Source: Calamus simplicifolius
Taxonomy: Eukaryota; Streptophyta; Magnoliopsida; Arecales; Arecaceae
Length of the DNA: 64,000 nt
Assembly: GCA_900491605.1 (NCBI GenBank)
Contig: UESW01001504.1
Location: forward strand, 737,951-801,950
Direction of reading: 5' to 3'
A program made the translations under genes and the position numbers. The notes beneath the pieces were generated by a model that saw only the letters and a program-made list of their open reading frames with translations, was not told the origin of the DNA and did not search any database. Shown here in pieces: positions 22,960-35,600 of this stretch (position 1 is its first letter; every line of letters starts with the position of its first letter).

Positions 22960-25345
22960 TCATGAATTGGGGTGTCGTCAGAGTGTTTCGGTCTATATTC
23001 CCCATTATTTTCTGTCCATATAGCTCTAGTGTCGTCATTAAAGCTACGACACCCCTGATATACTATTAAGACATCGTAGTTACAAGCCTACGACACCCAT
23101 GCTCCAAACAAATGCTGGAAAAAAGTCTCGCAACATCGTAGTTACAACGCTACGACACCATGCTTATAACCTTCGCGATCTTCGTATGTTGATTTCCGGA
23201 GTGTCGTAGCTTGTTCTATGGGATGTCTTTAAATGCTAAAGGGTGTGTCATGCTTATAACTGACGCTGGAGAGCAGGCCCGCGACACCCAAGTTATGTTT
23301 ACCTAAAAAAAGATCTACGATGCCCTAGTTGAAACATTAAGACACCCAAGCGTCAATGCTACGATACCCCGTTTGAAGAATAATCCCTGCGACACCCCGC
23401 TTTAACAGTCACGTCATCGATGTCGTTGCCTTAAAGCTAGGGTATCGTCAGATGAGAACTGGGGTGTCATTAATAGCCTGAGTCAGTGATGTTGTCATTC
23501 GTGACACCCCAATTGAAACCTCACGACACCCTAGCTCTCATCTGATGACACCCGTGCTTATAATTGACCACGGCGAGAAGGCCCGCCACACCCAAGTTAC
23601 AAATCTAAGACACCCGTTCACGCTTAGGAGAAAACTTTAGAACATCCCAGGATAAAATTGGTTGAAAAACATTTACGACATCCATGCTCCCTTATCCTTC
23701 GGTCTGGCAGCAAACCCAAAAATTACTATAATTTCTTTTTATTCATCACAAAAATAAAGACAAGACGGAAAGAAAAGAAAAAAGTACAGGAGCCCTCACT
23801 GGGGCTTGTCATATGCTTCGGTCGTTGCCGAGCTCCCCCCATGCTGCAGGGCTAACTCGGCGATCTAGCATTGGAGGGACGCTACTTGCCCCTCTAGCTG
23901 GCTATTAGCCCGACGCAGGACCTCAATCTGTCTTATTGAAACGGTCAGGTATTGCTCGACCGTCCTGTGGAGTCGCTCGCTGTTTGTGAGCGACTCTGCA
24001 AAGACCTCCAAATCGATGGTTACCTTGTGCAGCGGCTCCCATGGGGGCCAGTCGATCGCCCCTCGCCTCTAGAAGCCATATAAGTATACAAAAATTTTGG
24101 AAGATCAGCTGAAAAGGTGATTAACGATGGCATTCCCCATCATATTTAAGGTACTCCTGGCGGGTGTTTCGATTGCCACGTGACACAGTCTCAGTGGGCG
24201 GTCAAAGGAATCGAAGGGTTGCGCCCCCCCCCCCTCGATGAGTTTCGGGGGATGGGGAACAGAAGAGAGGAAGCCAAATACCCGGTTACCGTAGTAAGTT
24301 TTATGACGTCCCAAGAGGAAACCTCATGACTCCCCAAGAGGATTTGGATTTCGGCCGAAAATCCTTTGTGACACCCCAGTTGAAACCTCATGATACCCTA
24401 GCACCAATGCTACGATACCCATGCTTAGAACTGACCACAGAGAGAAGCCCTGCGACACCCTAGGAGAATTGGATTTCGGCGAAACTCCTTCGAGACACCC
24501 CAGTTGAAGCTCACGACACCCTAGCTTTAAGGCGATGACACCCGTGCTTAAAACTGACCAGGAGAGAACCCCCGCGACACCCCTTGTCGAATTCGGTCGA
24601 AACTCCTTCGCGACACCCCAGTTGAAATCTCACGACAACCTAGCACCAATGCTATGACACCGTGCTTAGAACTAACCGCGCAGAGAATCCCCGCGACATC
24701 CCAGGAGAATTGGATTTCGGCCGAAACTCCTTTGAGACACCCCAGTTGAAAGCTCAACACCCTAGCTTTAAGGCGACGACACCCGTGCTTAGACTGACCA
24801 TGGAGAGAATCCCCGCGATACCCCAGGAGAATTGATTTTGGCCGAAAATCCTTCGAGACACCCCGTTGAAACCTCATGACACCCTAGCTTTAAGGCGACG
24901 ATACCTGTGCTTAAAACTGACCACGGAGAGAACCCCCACGACACCCCTTGTTGAATTCGGCTGAAACTCCTTCGCGACACCCCAGTTGAAATCTCACGAC
25001 ACCCTAGCCCCAATGCTACGACACCCGTGCTTAGAACTGACCGTGCAGAGAATCTCTGCGACACCCCAGGAGAATTGGATTTTGGCCAAAACTCCTTCGA
25101 GACACCCCAGTTAAAAGCTCACGACACCCTAGCTTTAAGAGACGACACCCGTGCTTAGAACTAACCACGGAGAGAATCCTCGTAACACCCCAGGAGGATT
25201 GAATTTCGGCCAAAAATCCTTCGTGACACCCCCAGTTGAAACCTCACGACACCCTAGCACCAATGCTACGACACCCGTGCCTTAACAGTCAACCCACAGG
25301 TGTCGTCGCCTTAAAGCTAGGGTGTCGTCATATGAGAATTGGGGT
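22960..25345. repeat. MULE B left subterminal arrays (GACACCC-rich, 120-bp unit)
   Basis: 22960-23650 is the diverged zone, matching 3000-3900 of MULE A in reverse. 24310-25290 is a regular array of about eight units with a period near 120 bp; the block CGTGCTTAGAACTGACC or CGTGCTTAAAACTGACC recurs near 24420, 24545, 24660, 24785, 24905, 25025 and 25150. Each unit has four GACACC words: before CCAGTTGAAA, CTAGC, CGTGCTTA and CCAGGAGAA. Between them, about 23640-24310, is unique sequence with no gene recognised. The minus-strand frames at 24105-25213 are period artefacts. Confidence 0.9.
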
Positions 25346-25459
25346 GTCGTATTATTTTAACCTTCGTGTTCTAATCCTTTGTCAGCATATATTGACAACT
25401 AAATATATGGATATCATTGTTCATGACTGCGTGCCTATATTTCCACAGTTGATGCTGAA

Positions 25460-27788
25460 ATTGTAGATCGGAAAGAAATCGATAACACTCCCGCCGTGCA
25501 CCTTCACCCGTCACTCCAAATGCAGTGGATGATACTGTAGTTCCTCAAACTGGAATGGAATTCAATTCAGCAGATGATGTATATACGTTCTACAATGGAT
25601 ACACGAAATGAGTTGGTTTTGGAATCACAACAGTGTGTAGCAGGGCCAACAACAAAAAACAACTTTGCTTCAAGCACCTGGCGTGTTGGAGGCAAGGAAA
25701 ATCTAGAAAAACAGAGAAGAGTATGAATCATAGGGATACTAGGAAAGTTGATTGTATGGCATCCATAAAAGCAAGACTGAATGCTACAAGTGGTAAGTGG
25801 ATATTGGATGAGGTTTCTCTAGAACATAACCATGGGATGTCCATAACATCAACTGGTTATCTACGGTCGCAGAGGAGGATCAGCACACCAGAGAAGGCAG
25901 AGATCAGCAATTTACATGCCGTGAATGTTTCGACACTCAGATATACTCTGCCATAGCAAGGAGAAAAGGGGGCAGAAGATAATTGGATTTCACCGAGAAG
26001 GATGCTCGTAACTTCATTTGTCGCGAACGTTAGTCTAAGCTGAAAGAAGAAGATGCTCAGTCGATGGTAATTCATTTCGCCGAAATGCAACTCAGAAATC
26101 CCAAATTCTTCTATACCTTAGGCCTCAATGATAATGGTCATCTGAGGTCTATCTTCTGGATTCATCCAAGGTCAAGATTGGCATGCACATACTTCGGTGA
26201 TGTTCTAAGCTTTGACTCAATGTACTTGACAAACAGATATCAAATGCTTTTTGTCCATTCGTCGGGGTCAACCATCATGGACAGTCCACCTTGTTTGGAT
26301 GCGCATTGTTGTCTGATGAGAGTACTGAGACATATAAATGGGTTTTTCAGGCATGGCTGGATGCAAATGGTGGTCAAGCACCTATTGCCATAATAACTGA
26401 CCAAGATAAGGCAATCGAGGCTACTGTCAAAGAAGTTTTTCCTAACACACGACATCGATTTTGTCTTTGGCATATATTGAAGAAGATACCTAAAAAGATT
26501 GGCCACATTTGCATGGCAAATCCCAAGTTTATGGTTGATTTTGATGAGGCGATATATAATTCCTTGACCATACAGTCATTCGAGGAAAGGTGGGCACATG
26601 TTATGGAGAAATATAAAGAATGCAAGTCTATAGATTGGTTCAATGTCCTTTACGAATGTCAAGATAAATGGGTCCCAGTTTACCTAAAGGATACATTCTT
26701 CGCAGGTTTGTATGTCAATGTCTTTGGTTCATGTTCGCTTTCAACGTTTTTTTTGCTGACAAAATTATGAACAGGGATGTCATCTTCACAAAGGAGCGAG
26801 GGCATAAATCACTTCTTCAATGGGTTTGTAAATTCGAAGACTACACTAACGGAGTTCATAGGTAAGTACGAAGATGCCTTGGAAAAAAGATACGAGGCCG
26901 AAAATGAGGAAGATAATAGGACGTTGCAAACGATTACTTTCCTAAAGACATCATCACCTTTTGAGAGAGAAGCTGCAGGAAGGTATACAAGGCGTTTTTA
27001 AAAAATTTCAGAATGAGATCCTTGAAATGGCTGCATCAAATACTAAATTGATCAAGGAAGCTGGCTACTATTGTGTATATTCTGTAAAGTCCTACGAAAG
27101 GATTGAAGTCGATGGAATCGGCAAGGAGATGATCAAAGATTATATCGTGTCATACGATAGAAATTTTGAGGATGTCCAATGCCAGTGCCGATCCTTTCAG
27201 TTCAAGGGGTACCTGTGTAGGCATGCCTTGTTGGTTCTTCATCAAAGTGACGTATTTCGATTACGAGATAAATACTTCTTGAAGAGATGGTGCAAGGACA
27301 TGAAATACCAATTCGACGAATTCGACTGCAATACTGAAGGTTATGATAAAAGCACATGAAAATCACAGTACGCAGTGACAATTTTTTAATTGAAATGTCT
27401 TAATATATGTTTTCATTAATATTATGTTATTGATTGTAGATATAGTTTGCTGAGTCATCGGATGATGAAGCTCGCAGAGATAGCCTCCATGTCTGAAGAT
27501 GCATTTAATGTGGTGATGGATGGTCTATCACCTATATTCAAAATTACCGTGGATGCCAACTGCGCAGCTAAGCCAGGTACAGAGCTTGTAATTAAAGATC
27601 CTGAACAAATTAGGATGAAAGGTCGCCCAAGAGAGAACAGATTAAAGAGTGGAGTCGAGAAGAAGTTAAAAAGATCAAGAAAAATCTGGTCAAGGAAAGA
27701 GCTGCTTCAAGCAACAGGCAGACTTGTATGCAGTCAATTAATACCGAAGAGGACAAGGAAAGAATTGTACCGCCCTCTGAAACTTTGA
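25460..27788 (+). pseudogene. FAR1-type (Jittery-like) MULE transposase, frame-broken
   Basis: Order of domains: a FAR1 DNA-binding domain (25545-25870; GMEFNSADDVYTFYNGY, then SGKWILDEVSLEHNHG), a MULE transposase core, and a SWIM zinc finger (27175-27250; CQCRSFQFKGYLCRH). Core residues visible: D in LSFDSMYLTNRYQM, D in IITDQDKAIEA followed by HRFCLWHI, and E in FEERWAHVM, which fit the DDE set with the C/H insert. An intron at 26706-26775 rejoins as FFAGMSSSQRSEG, a signature of FAR1-like proteins. A second intron, about 27370-27440, joins to LLSHRMMKLAEIA and a basic C-terminus (DPEQIRMKGRPREN). Lesions: TGA near 25608, frame loss near 25955-26060, a 1-base loss near 26255, TGA at 27357. 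The family binds element ends and catalyses excision and insertion. FAR1/FHY3 factors descend from it. Confidence 0.88.
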
Positions 27789-27845
27789 TGGACGAATTTG
27801 ATGCTTATGTATTGAGTCAACTTACATAGGAGCATATATAAAACA

Positions 27846-27924
27846 CGGTTCTAAAAAGGGTGTCTTGGTCGCAAATGAAGTGCTTTCTAACTAGGGGTCT
27901 TTTTCAGTCAAATGAAGTGATTTT
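27846..27924. other. Short 3' flank of the transposase gene
   Basis: Sequence between the transposase reading frame and the central array, starting the GTGTCTT-type words. No separate feature seen. Confidence 0.4.
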
Positions 27925-28735
27925 AGCGCGATGACACCCCAGCCTGGGCTAACGACTCCCTAGCTCTGGCACGGCGACACCCGAAAGGCGAAATCCTACG
28001 ACATCCCAGTGCTCACAAAGGACATGGAAGCTTTTAGCACGATAACACCCCAGCCTGGGCTAACGACTCCCTAGCTCTAGCGCGGCGACACCCGAAAGGC
28101 GAAATCCTACGACATCCAGTGCTCACGAAAGGACACGGAGCTTTTAGCGCGATGACACCCCAGCCTGAGCTAACGACTCCCTAGCTCTGGCACGGTGACA
28201 CCCGAAAGGCGAAATCCTATGACATTCTAGAAGTAACAAAAAGACACCGAAGCTTCTAGCGCAACGACACCCCAGCCTAGGCTAACGACTCCCTAGCTCT
28301 GGCACGGCGACACCCGAAAGGTGAAATCCTATGACATCCCAGTGCTCATGAAAGGACACGAAGATTTTAGCGCAACGACACCCCAGCCTGGGCTAACGAC
28401 TCCCTAGCTCTGGTGCGGCGACACCCGAAAGGTGAAATCCTACGACATCCCAGAAGTAACAAAAAGACACCGAAGCTTCTAGCGCGACGACACCCCAGCC
28501 TGGGCTAACGACTCCCTAGCTCTGGCGCGGCGACACCCGAAAGGGGAAATTCTATGACATTCCAGAAGTAACAAAAAGACACCAAGATTTTAGCGCGATG
28601 ACACCCCAGCCTGGGCTAACGACTCCCTAGCTCTGGCGCGGCGATACCGAAAGGCAAAATCCTACGACATCCCAGAAGTAACAAAAAGACACCGAAGCTT
28701 TTAGCGCGACGAGGACACCCCTGTTCTCAATATAA
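27925..28735. repeat. MULE B central tandem array, about 111-bp unit, seven copies
   Basis: The block AGCCTGGGCTAACGACTCCC recurs at 27941, 28052, 28162, 28274, 28385, 28497 and 28608, a period of 110-112 bp. Each unit has four phased words: GACACCCCAGCC, GACTCCCTAGCTCT, GACACCCGAAAGG and GACATCCCAG. The array lies exactly between the ends of the two convergent genes. It is related in word content, not in overall sequence, to the subterminal 120-bp arrays. One remnant unit is at 1-140 in MULE A. Confidence 0.92.
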
Positions 28736-28887
28736 AATTTGTGCATTTGCATTAAATCTAAATCAATGTTAATATGAATAAATTACATTCAATTATCATT
28801 CAAAGAAGAATTAAAAAATTAAGAATATTTTTCGACAATGTCGCTGGTCTTTTTGTTCAGGCCCTCTCTCAATATCGCCGCAGCTAA

Positions 28888-29430
28888 TTATCGCCGGTAA
28901 TCTCTGACTTCGTCATCCGTGAAATCCATCTTCATATTAGGATTGTCTCGTCGAGCAAGACATTCCATGTATCTCAGACAGTATAGGCCGCAATCCAGCG
29001 ATCCGCTCAGTTGGCTTGGGCAATCCGAAATCTCTTCCATCGGCCAAGTCATCGCTTCCTGCTTATCGCAGTAGATATGGAAAATGTGGCCAAGAATTGT
29101 ATGCCATTTTGCAGCAGTGGTCTTGTACTTGGTGTTGCGTTTCATTGAATTCAGGTGCATGAACACCTTTCTTTCCATGTCGGTAGCAACCAAATGCCAG
29201 TGCGAGTTATCGGAGTTTATTATGGTGAAAAGAAACCGAATTTGGGCCTTATCTTCATCGGATACATTGTCAAATATCAAGGCCCCAGATGATCCAGTGA
29301 GTTCTTCAGCAGTTGATGAAGAAGTCAGACACATAGCGAGAACGAATACTGATGCAAATAGGCACTTATGGTATCGGTCCGGATGCTCTGTCCAGTTGCG
29401 CATCAGAAACTCCTGGCCGGCATCAATTAT
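28888..29430 (-). pseudogene. Ulp1-like (C48) protease exon of the MULE B accessory gene
   Basis: The exon starts at 29430 after the acceptor TTGGCAG and reads IIDAGQEFLMRNWTEHPD. It then shows HWHLVATD (catalytic His region), MHLNSMKR where Ulp1 proteases have the Asp of a D-S-L/M motif but here Asn, and SGSLDCGLYCLRYME holding the catalytic Cys with the upstream Gln (PSQL). The frame is open to TAA at 28888, with the length of a usual C48 catalytic domain. Ulp1 enzymes cleave SUMO and SUMO conjugates; in MULE accessory proteins the substrate is unknown. It joins in phase 0 to the exon ending at 39846. The intervening intron holds the Copia element. Asp to Asn may be a damaged or altered triad. 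Confidence 0.8.
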
Positions 29431-29444
29431 CTGCCAATGCAATG

Positions 29445-30941
29445 TGTTGACCCGATTATTAATTTTGATGATTAATAAAGGAATTGAGTATATTTATTTG
29501 ATTACTAATGGATTTGAGAAGTGTTTCAGGAGTTAAAAGTATTTGATCGATTTAAAGGAATTAAGAAATAAGTTTTGAATCAATTGCAAAACTTCAATTT
29601 CAAAGTTTCAGGACCTGGAGTCGACACCTAGAATTCCTGGAGCCGACCCCATGGCCAATCAAATTTTGTCTGATTTTTTGATACTGCCTGGAGCCTGACA
29701 CCTAGAGTTTCGGAGCCGACACCCAGAGTTTCGGAGTCGACACTTACAGTATATGGAGCCGACTCCGATGCGGGAACAGAACGTTGATTTTTTGAGCATC
29801 CTGAGCCGACACCTACAGTATTCGGGAGCCGACACCTGACGATGGCGAGCCGACACTTACTTTTTCGGAGCCGACTCCTCAACGAACTCAAAATTTCTAT
29901 TTTTAAAAAATGATTTGGAGCCGACACCTGAAAAGTTGGAGCCGACTCCAACCTGACTGGGACGAAAAATTTAAATTGCCAGATCAGCTCTAACGGTAAT
30001 ATTTCCTTTTTACCTAATTTCTAACGGATATATTTTGTTTTCAGGTACACTCCTACGGCTAGTTTCCTTCCCAAAATGGATTAAAATAAATCTATAAAAA
30101 GGGAAAACACCCGTTTGAAAAGCGACGAAAAAAGAATGGAAAATAGAAATATTTCAAATCAAAAATCCAAGAAAGTTTGAGCCTGAAACTTAAGAGAAAA
30201 GCTTTCAAACTCAAATCCTTCCACTCCAAAAAGCTCAAAGAGGAATCCAAGGCGCCAAATTCAAATATTCGGTGGATTTCCCAAATTGAAGAAAAAGCTC
30301 TGTTTCTTCATTTCCAATCTTCTCAACTGCAACGACTGTGAAGGATTAAAGCTGAGGCTTGATTCATCATTCCAAAGGAGAAGAGGAAAAGAAGAAAAGA
30401 AGAAAAGCTCAAATCCAATCATATCCAAACAGGCTTTTCTAAACTTGTTTACTTTATTTTGAATATTTGCTCAACTAAAGAGCTGTGAATCATTGTAAAA
30501 CATTCTTATATTTGTTTGTGCTAGTTCTATCAAGGGGATTGAACTAGTTGAGGTTGTTAACCTTGGGTCAAGCTAGATTAGCTTGAGTTTAGGGTTTTGT
30601 GCTGGTGAGCCCGGAAAACCGGCTGGGTTCGTTGTGATCCCGGGGGAAAAACAATAAGTTGTGAGTTGTGCTCTTGTAAAACAACTCGGCTGTAATCTAG
30701 TTGATTATAGTGTGGACCCAAGTGAGTCTTGGGAGTGGATGTAGGTGTTGGATACACCGAACCACTATAAAATCCTTGTGTTTATCGTGTATTCATTTTC
30801 TCTATCTTTATCTCCTTGTTTGTGCTTTATATTTGCATTGCACTTAATTTCATTTAACTTAAAGCTAATAGTTTTCAAAAGGTTTAAATTTTTTAAAGAA
30901 CCCAATTCACCCCCCCTCTTGGGTTGCCATCTGGGCCAACA
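29445..30941 (+). repeat. 5' LTR of the SIRE-type element
   Basis: Bounded by TGTTGACCCG and CCAACA. Its early part (29615-29960) is packed with GGAGCCGACACC/GGAGCCGACTCC words. Downstream is a purine-rich zone near 30360-30410 and a conserved end GGGTTGCCATCTGGGCCAACA (21 bases, ends at the LTR edge). Confidence 0.95.
29615..29955 (+). promoter_or_regulatory. Cluster of GCCGAC (DRE/CRT core) words in the LTR U3
   Basis: I count nine exact GCCGAC words in about 340 bp, plus two GGAGTCGACAC variants, nearly all inside GGAGCCGACACC or GGAGCCGACTCC. The equivalent part of the 3' LTR (38450-38790) has ten. G/ACCGAC is the known core bound by DREB/CBF factors in drought and cold response. That this cluster drives transcription is inference. 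Minus-strand frames here (29628-29951) are not genes. Confidence 0.6.
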
Positions 30942-30943
30942 AT

Positions 30944-30955
30944 TGGTATCAGAGC
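30944..30955 (+). promoter_or_regulatory. Primer-binding site of the SIRE-type element
   Basis: TGGTATCAGAGC, initiator-tRNA-Met type, 2 bases after the LTR end at 30941. Confidence 0.93.
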
Positions 30956-31002
30956 AAGTGCTCATTCGAATTTGATCACACGATCAAGAGCTAAAGATCC
31001 AA

Positions 31003-32650
31003 ATGGCAGCTCAAGTTGGATCATTTGCCGAAGGTCATTCTACGAATAGACCTCCCTTGTTTAATGGTTCCAACTATTCATATTGGAAAGCAAGAATGAG
31101 GATATTCATTCAAGCTTCTGATTATGAATTATGGGGTGTTATAGCTAATGGACCTAGTACACCCACACACATTGTTGATGGCACTATTGTTCCTAAGCCC
31201 GAAAGGGATTGGAATGATAATGATAGAAAAATGGCTCAGCTCAATGCAAAGGCCATGAATGTCTTATATTGTTCTTTAGATGCTAATGAATTTAATCGCA
31301 TTTCTACATGTAATTTCGCAAAAGAGATTTGGGATAGATTAGAGGTTACCTATGAGGGTACAAACCAAGTAAAAGAATCTAAAATAAATATTCTTGTTCA
31401 TAAATATGAGTTATTTTGCATGGAGCAAACTGAAACTATAGCTTGCATGTACACTATATTTACCGATATTGTGAATGGTTTGAAAAGTCTTGGAAAAACC
31501 TATACTAATTCTGAACTTGTTCGCAAAATTCTTAGGTCACTTCCAAGGACTTGGGAAGCAAAGGTGACAGCAATCCAAGAAGCTAAGGACCTCAACACAT
31601 TACCCCTAGAGGAGCTACTTGGATCCTTGATGACTCATGAGCTAACCATGAAACAACATCAAGAGGAGGAAGTCAAGAAAAAGAAGACTATAGCTCTTAA
31701 GGTTGCAGAAAATGAGAAAGCTGCAGTGATAGTGAAGAAGATGATGATGAGACAGCTCTTCTAGCAAGAAAGTTCAAAAAATTCATGAGAAGAAAGAGAC
31801 CCTTCCACAAGAAGAAATCTGGATTTAAGATGGAAGGAGAAAAAGAAAAGGAAAAGGACAAGGACAAAGAGAAAGACCCCTTGATTTGTTATGAATGTAA
31901 GAAACCGGGGCACTTTAGATACGATTGTCCTCAACTAAAGAAGACTTTCAAGAAGAAGAAGAAAGCCTATGTTGCAACTTGGAGCGACAGCGATGAATCC
32001 TCATCGAGGAAGAACAAAAAGAAGTTGCCAACATTTGCTTCATGGCAAATGAGGATGATGAGGTAAGTTCTGAAAACCATAATGATGATTTTGCTTTCGA
32101 TGAATTATTTGAAGCTTTCAATGAATTAGTAGATGACTTTAAAATTTTGAAAAAGAAATACAAATCTTTGAAAAATGATAGCTAAATTTTTATCAAAGAA
32201 AAAGACAATCTTACTAATGAAATTAAAATGCTGAAATTTGAAAAAGAAAATTTGACAAAAGAAAAAGAATCAATTTCAATGAAAATGATAAATTAAAGAA
32301 GGAAGTTGATAAATATAAAAGCATTGTTGATAAATTTACTTATAGTTCTGAAAAACTTAATTTATTGTTAAGTAATCAAAGAGCTATATATGATAAAGCT
32401 GGTTTAGGATATAGACCTAACTTAAAACAAAAATTTGTCAAAAACTTTTTAGAAAAGAACAAATAGAGATAATGTTACATGTCATATTGTAACAAGAAAG
32501 GCCATAAATCTTTTGAATGTAACATGAGAAATAGTAACAAAAATTTAAGTAGTAAAGGCAAGAAAATTTGGGTTCCCAAAGGAAACAATTTTTTATGCTA
32601 CTAACCATGAAGGACCCAAGAAGGCTTGGGTACCTAAATATAAGACTTAA
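31003..32650 (+). pseudogene. Gag of the SIRE-type element, frame-broken
   Basis: The start is ATG 31003 (MAAQVGSFAEGHSTNRPP), then PPLFNGSNYSYWKARM, the typical Copia gag fold, open to 31764. A small indel shifts to the frame at 31785-32066, which has a lysine-rich stretch and the zinc knuckle CYECKKPGHFRYDCP. Further frame changes lead through an acidic coiled-coil-like stretch to a second knuckle-like YCNKKGHKSFEC near 32480-32520. Gag forms the virus-like particle that packages the RNA. At least three lesions separate the frames. Confidence 0.85.
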
Positions 32651-32656
32651 TTATTT

Positions 32657-35600
32657 TTGCAGGAGTGTCTTGCGGCCAAAAGATCAAAGCAAAAGTGGTA
32701 TCTCGATAGTGGCTGCTCAAGACACATGACGGGTGACAAGGATCAATTCATCACCCTTGAGAGCAAAAGAGGAGGAGTTGTTACATTTGGTGACAATGGC
32801 AAAGGCCAAATCATGGGGTTTGGTAAAATTCAAATAACTCCCTCCACATATATTGAAAATGTCTTATATGTTAATGGTTTAAAACATAATCTAATAAGTA
32901 TTAGTCAATTATATGATAAAGGTTTTAAAGTATCATTTGAAGCATCTATATGCATTGTCTCTAATCCCATTGATAATAGCATTATTTTTATTGGAAATAG
33001 AAATGGCAATGTATACTTGATTGATTTAGACAATTTGTCTACTAGTAATCATTGCTTAGTTGCTAATAATGCTAATATGAATGAGATTGGTTGGTTATGG
33101 CATCGTAGATTAGGTCATGCAAGCACACACCTTATTTCAAAATTAATTAGAATGGATTTAGTAAAAGGACTTCCACAACTAGATTTTGAAAATAACAAAA
33201 TTTGCGATGCATGTCAATTTGGAAAACAAACTAGAAATTCTTTCAAAACTAAAAATATTGTTTCCACTTCTAGGCCACTTGAACTACTTCACATGGATCT
33301 TTTTGGACCTACTAGAACCACAAGTCTAGGAGGAAAGAAATATGGTCTTGTGATTGTAGATGATTACTCTAGATACACTTGGGTATTGTTTTTAGCACAT
33401 AAAGATGAGACCTTTCCATTATTTTTGAAATTCTTCAAGAAGGTCACAAATGAGAAAAACAACACCATAGTGTCTCTAAGAAGTGATCATGGCACTGAAT
33501 TTGAAAATCATTTATTTGAAAACTTTTGCATAGAAAATGGCATCCATCATAATTTTTCAGCACCTAGAACACCACAACAAAATGGAGTAGTTGAAAGGAA
33601 AAATAGAACCTTAGAAGACATGGCCCGTACCATGCTATGTGAAAGCAACCTACCAAAATACTTTTGGGCGGAAGCTATAAACACGGCGTGCTACATTCTT
33701 AATAGAGCTTTAATTAGGCCAATCATTAAGAAAACTCCTTATGAACTATGGAATAATAGAAAACCAAACATAAGTTACTTTCATGCATTTGGTTGTAAAT
33801 GTTTCATTCATAATAATGGTAAAGATAATCTAGGAAAATTTGATGCAAAATCTGATGAAGGCATTTTCTTAGGATATTCAACATCTAGTAAAGCTTATAG
33901 AGTATTTAACAAGAGAAACTTAATTATAGAAGAATCTATTCATGTAATCTTTGATGAATCTTTAGCGTCGAGTTCTGAAAAGATTGATGATGAGGAAGAT
34001 ACAAACATTCTAGAAAGAGACATTGAAAAATTGAATATAGATGTATCTTCAGATCATGAACAAGAAGCTAAAGATAATGATTCTCCTAATATTGATGTAG
34101 TTGATGCAAATCATAATGATGTAGATCTTCCTAGAGACTGGAGATATGCCTATGGTCATCCTAAAGAATTAATTATAGGGGATCCATCTCAAGGAGTAAG
34201 AACTAGATCATCAATGAGAAACATCAATAATCATCTTGCATTTGTATCTCAAATTGAACCTAAAACTATTGAAGAAGCAGAAAAAGATAATAATTGGATG
34301 TTAGCTATGCAAGAAGAATTAAATCAATTTACTAGGAATAATGTTTGGACTCTTGTAGATAGACCTAAAGATCATTCTGTTATAGGATCAAAATGGGTAT
34401 TTAGAAATAAATTAGATGAAAATGGCATAGTAATTAGAAACAAAGCTAGATTAGTTGCAAAAGGATATAATCAAGAAGAAGGAATTGATTTTGATGAAAC
34501 TTTTGCACCTGTAGCTAGACTAGAAGCAATTAGATTATTACTTGCATTTGCATGTCATATGCATATCAATTTATTTCAAATGGATGTTAAAAGTGCATTT
34601 TTAAATGGATTTATAAATGAGGAAGTTTTTGTTGAACAACCACCTGGTTTTGAAGATCATGAATTTCCAAATCATGTTTTTAAATTACACAAAGCACTAT
34701 ATGGTTTAAAACAAGCACCTAGAGCTTGGTATGAAAGATTAAGTAAATTTCTAATTGAAAATGATTTCATAAGAGGAAATGTTGATAAAACACTATTTTT
34801 GAAAAGAAAAGACAAGGATTTATTAGTAGTACAAATATATGTTGATGATATTGTATTCGGTGCTACTAACAATTTGTTATGTCAAGAATTTGCTAAGTTG
34901 ATGCAGGGTGAGTTTGAAATGAGTATGATGGGAGAACTCAACTTCTTCCTAGGACTTCAAATCAAACAAAGCAAAGAAGGAATTTTCATCAATCAAGCCA
35001 AATACACAAAAGAATTGCTCAAGAAGTTTGGAATGGAGTCAATCAAACCACTTGGAACTCCTATGAGTCCTGCATGCAAGTTGGACAAAGATGAAGATGG
35101 TAAGAAAGTAGATCAAAATATTATAGAGGTATGATCGGATCTCTTCTTTACTTAACAGCCAGTAGACCAGATATAATGTTTGCTGTATGTTTATGCGCTA
35201 GATTTCAATCTGAACCTAAAGAATCTCACTTAATTGCTGTAAAAAGAATATTAAGATATTTAAGTGGAACTAAAAATGTAGGTTTATGGTATTCTAGAGA
35301 CTCAACATTAAACTTGATTGCTTATTCTGACTCTGATTATGCTGGATGTAAATTAGATAGAAAAAGTACAAGTGGAGCATGTCAATTCTTAGGTAGTAAC
35401 TTAATCTCTTGGTTTAGCAAAAAGCAAAATTCGGTTGCATTATCTACTGCTGAAGCAGAATATGTTGCAGCTGGAAGTTGCTGTGCTCAAATCCTTTGGA
35501 TTAAGAGACAACTTGAAGATTATGCATAACACTTGATAAAACTCCAATTAGATGTGATAACACAAGTGCAATAAATCTAACTAAAAATCCAATTCAACAT

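Noticed and set aside
29628..29951. Minus-strand frames in the Copia LTR as genes (also 38435-38647)
   Set aside because: They only read the reverse of the GGAGCCGACACC words and differ between the two LTRs.
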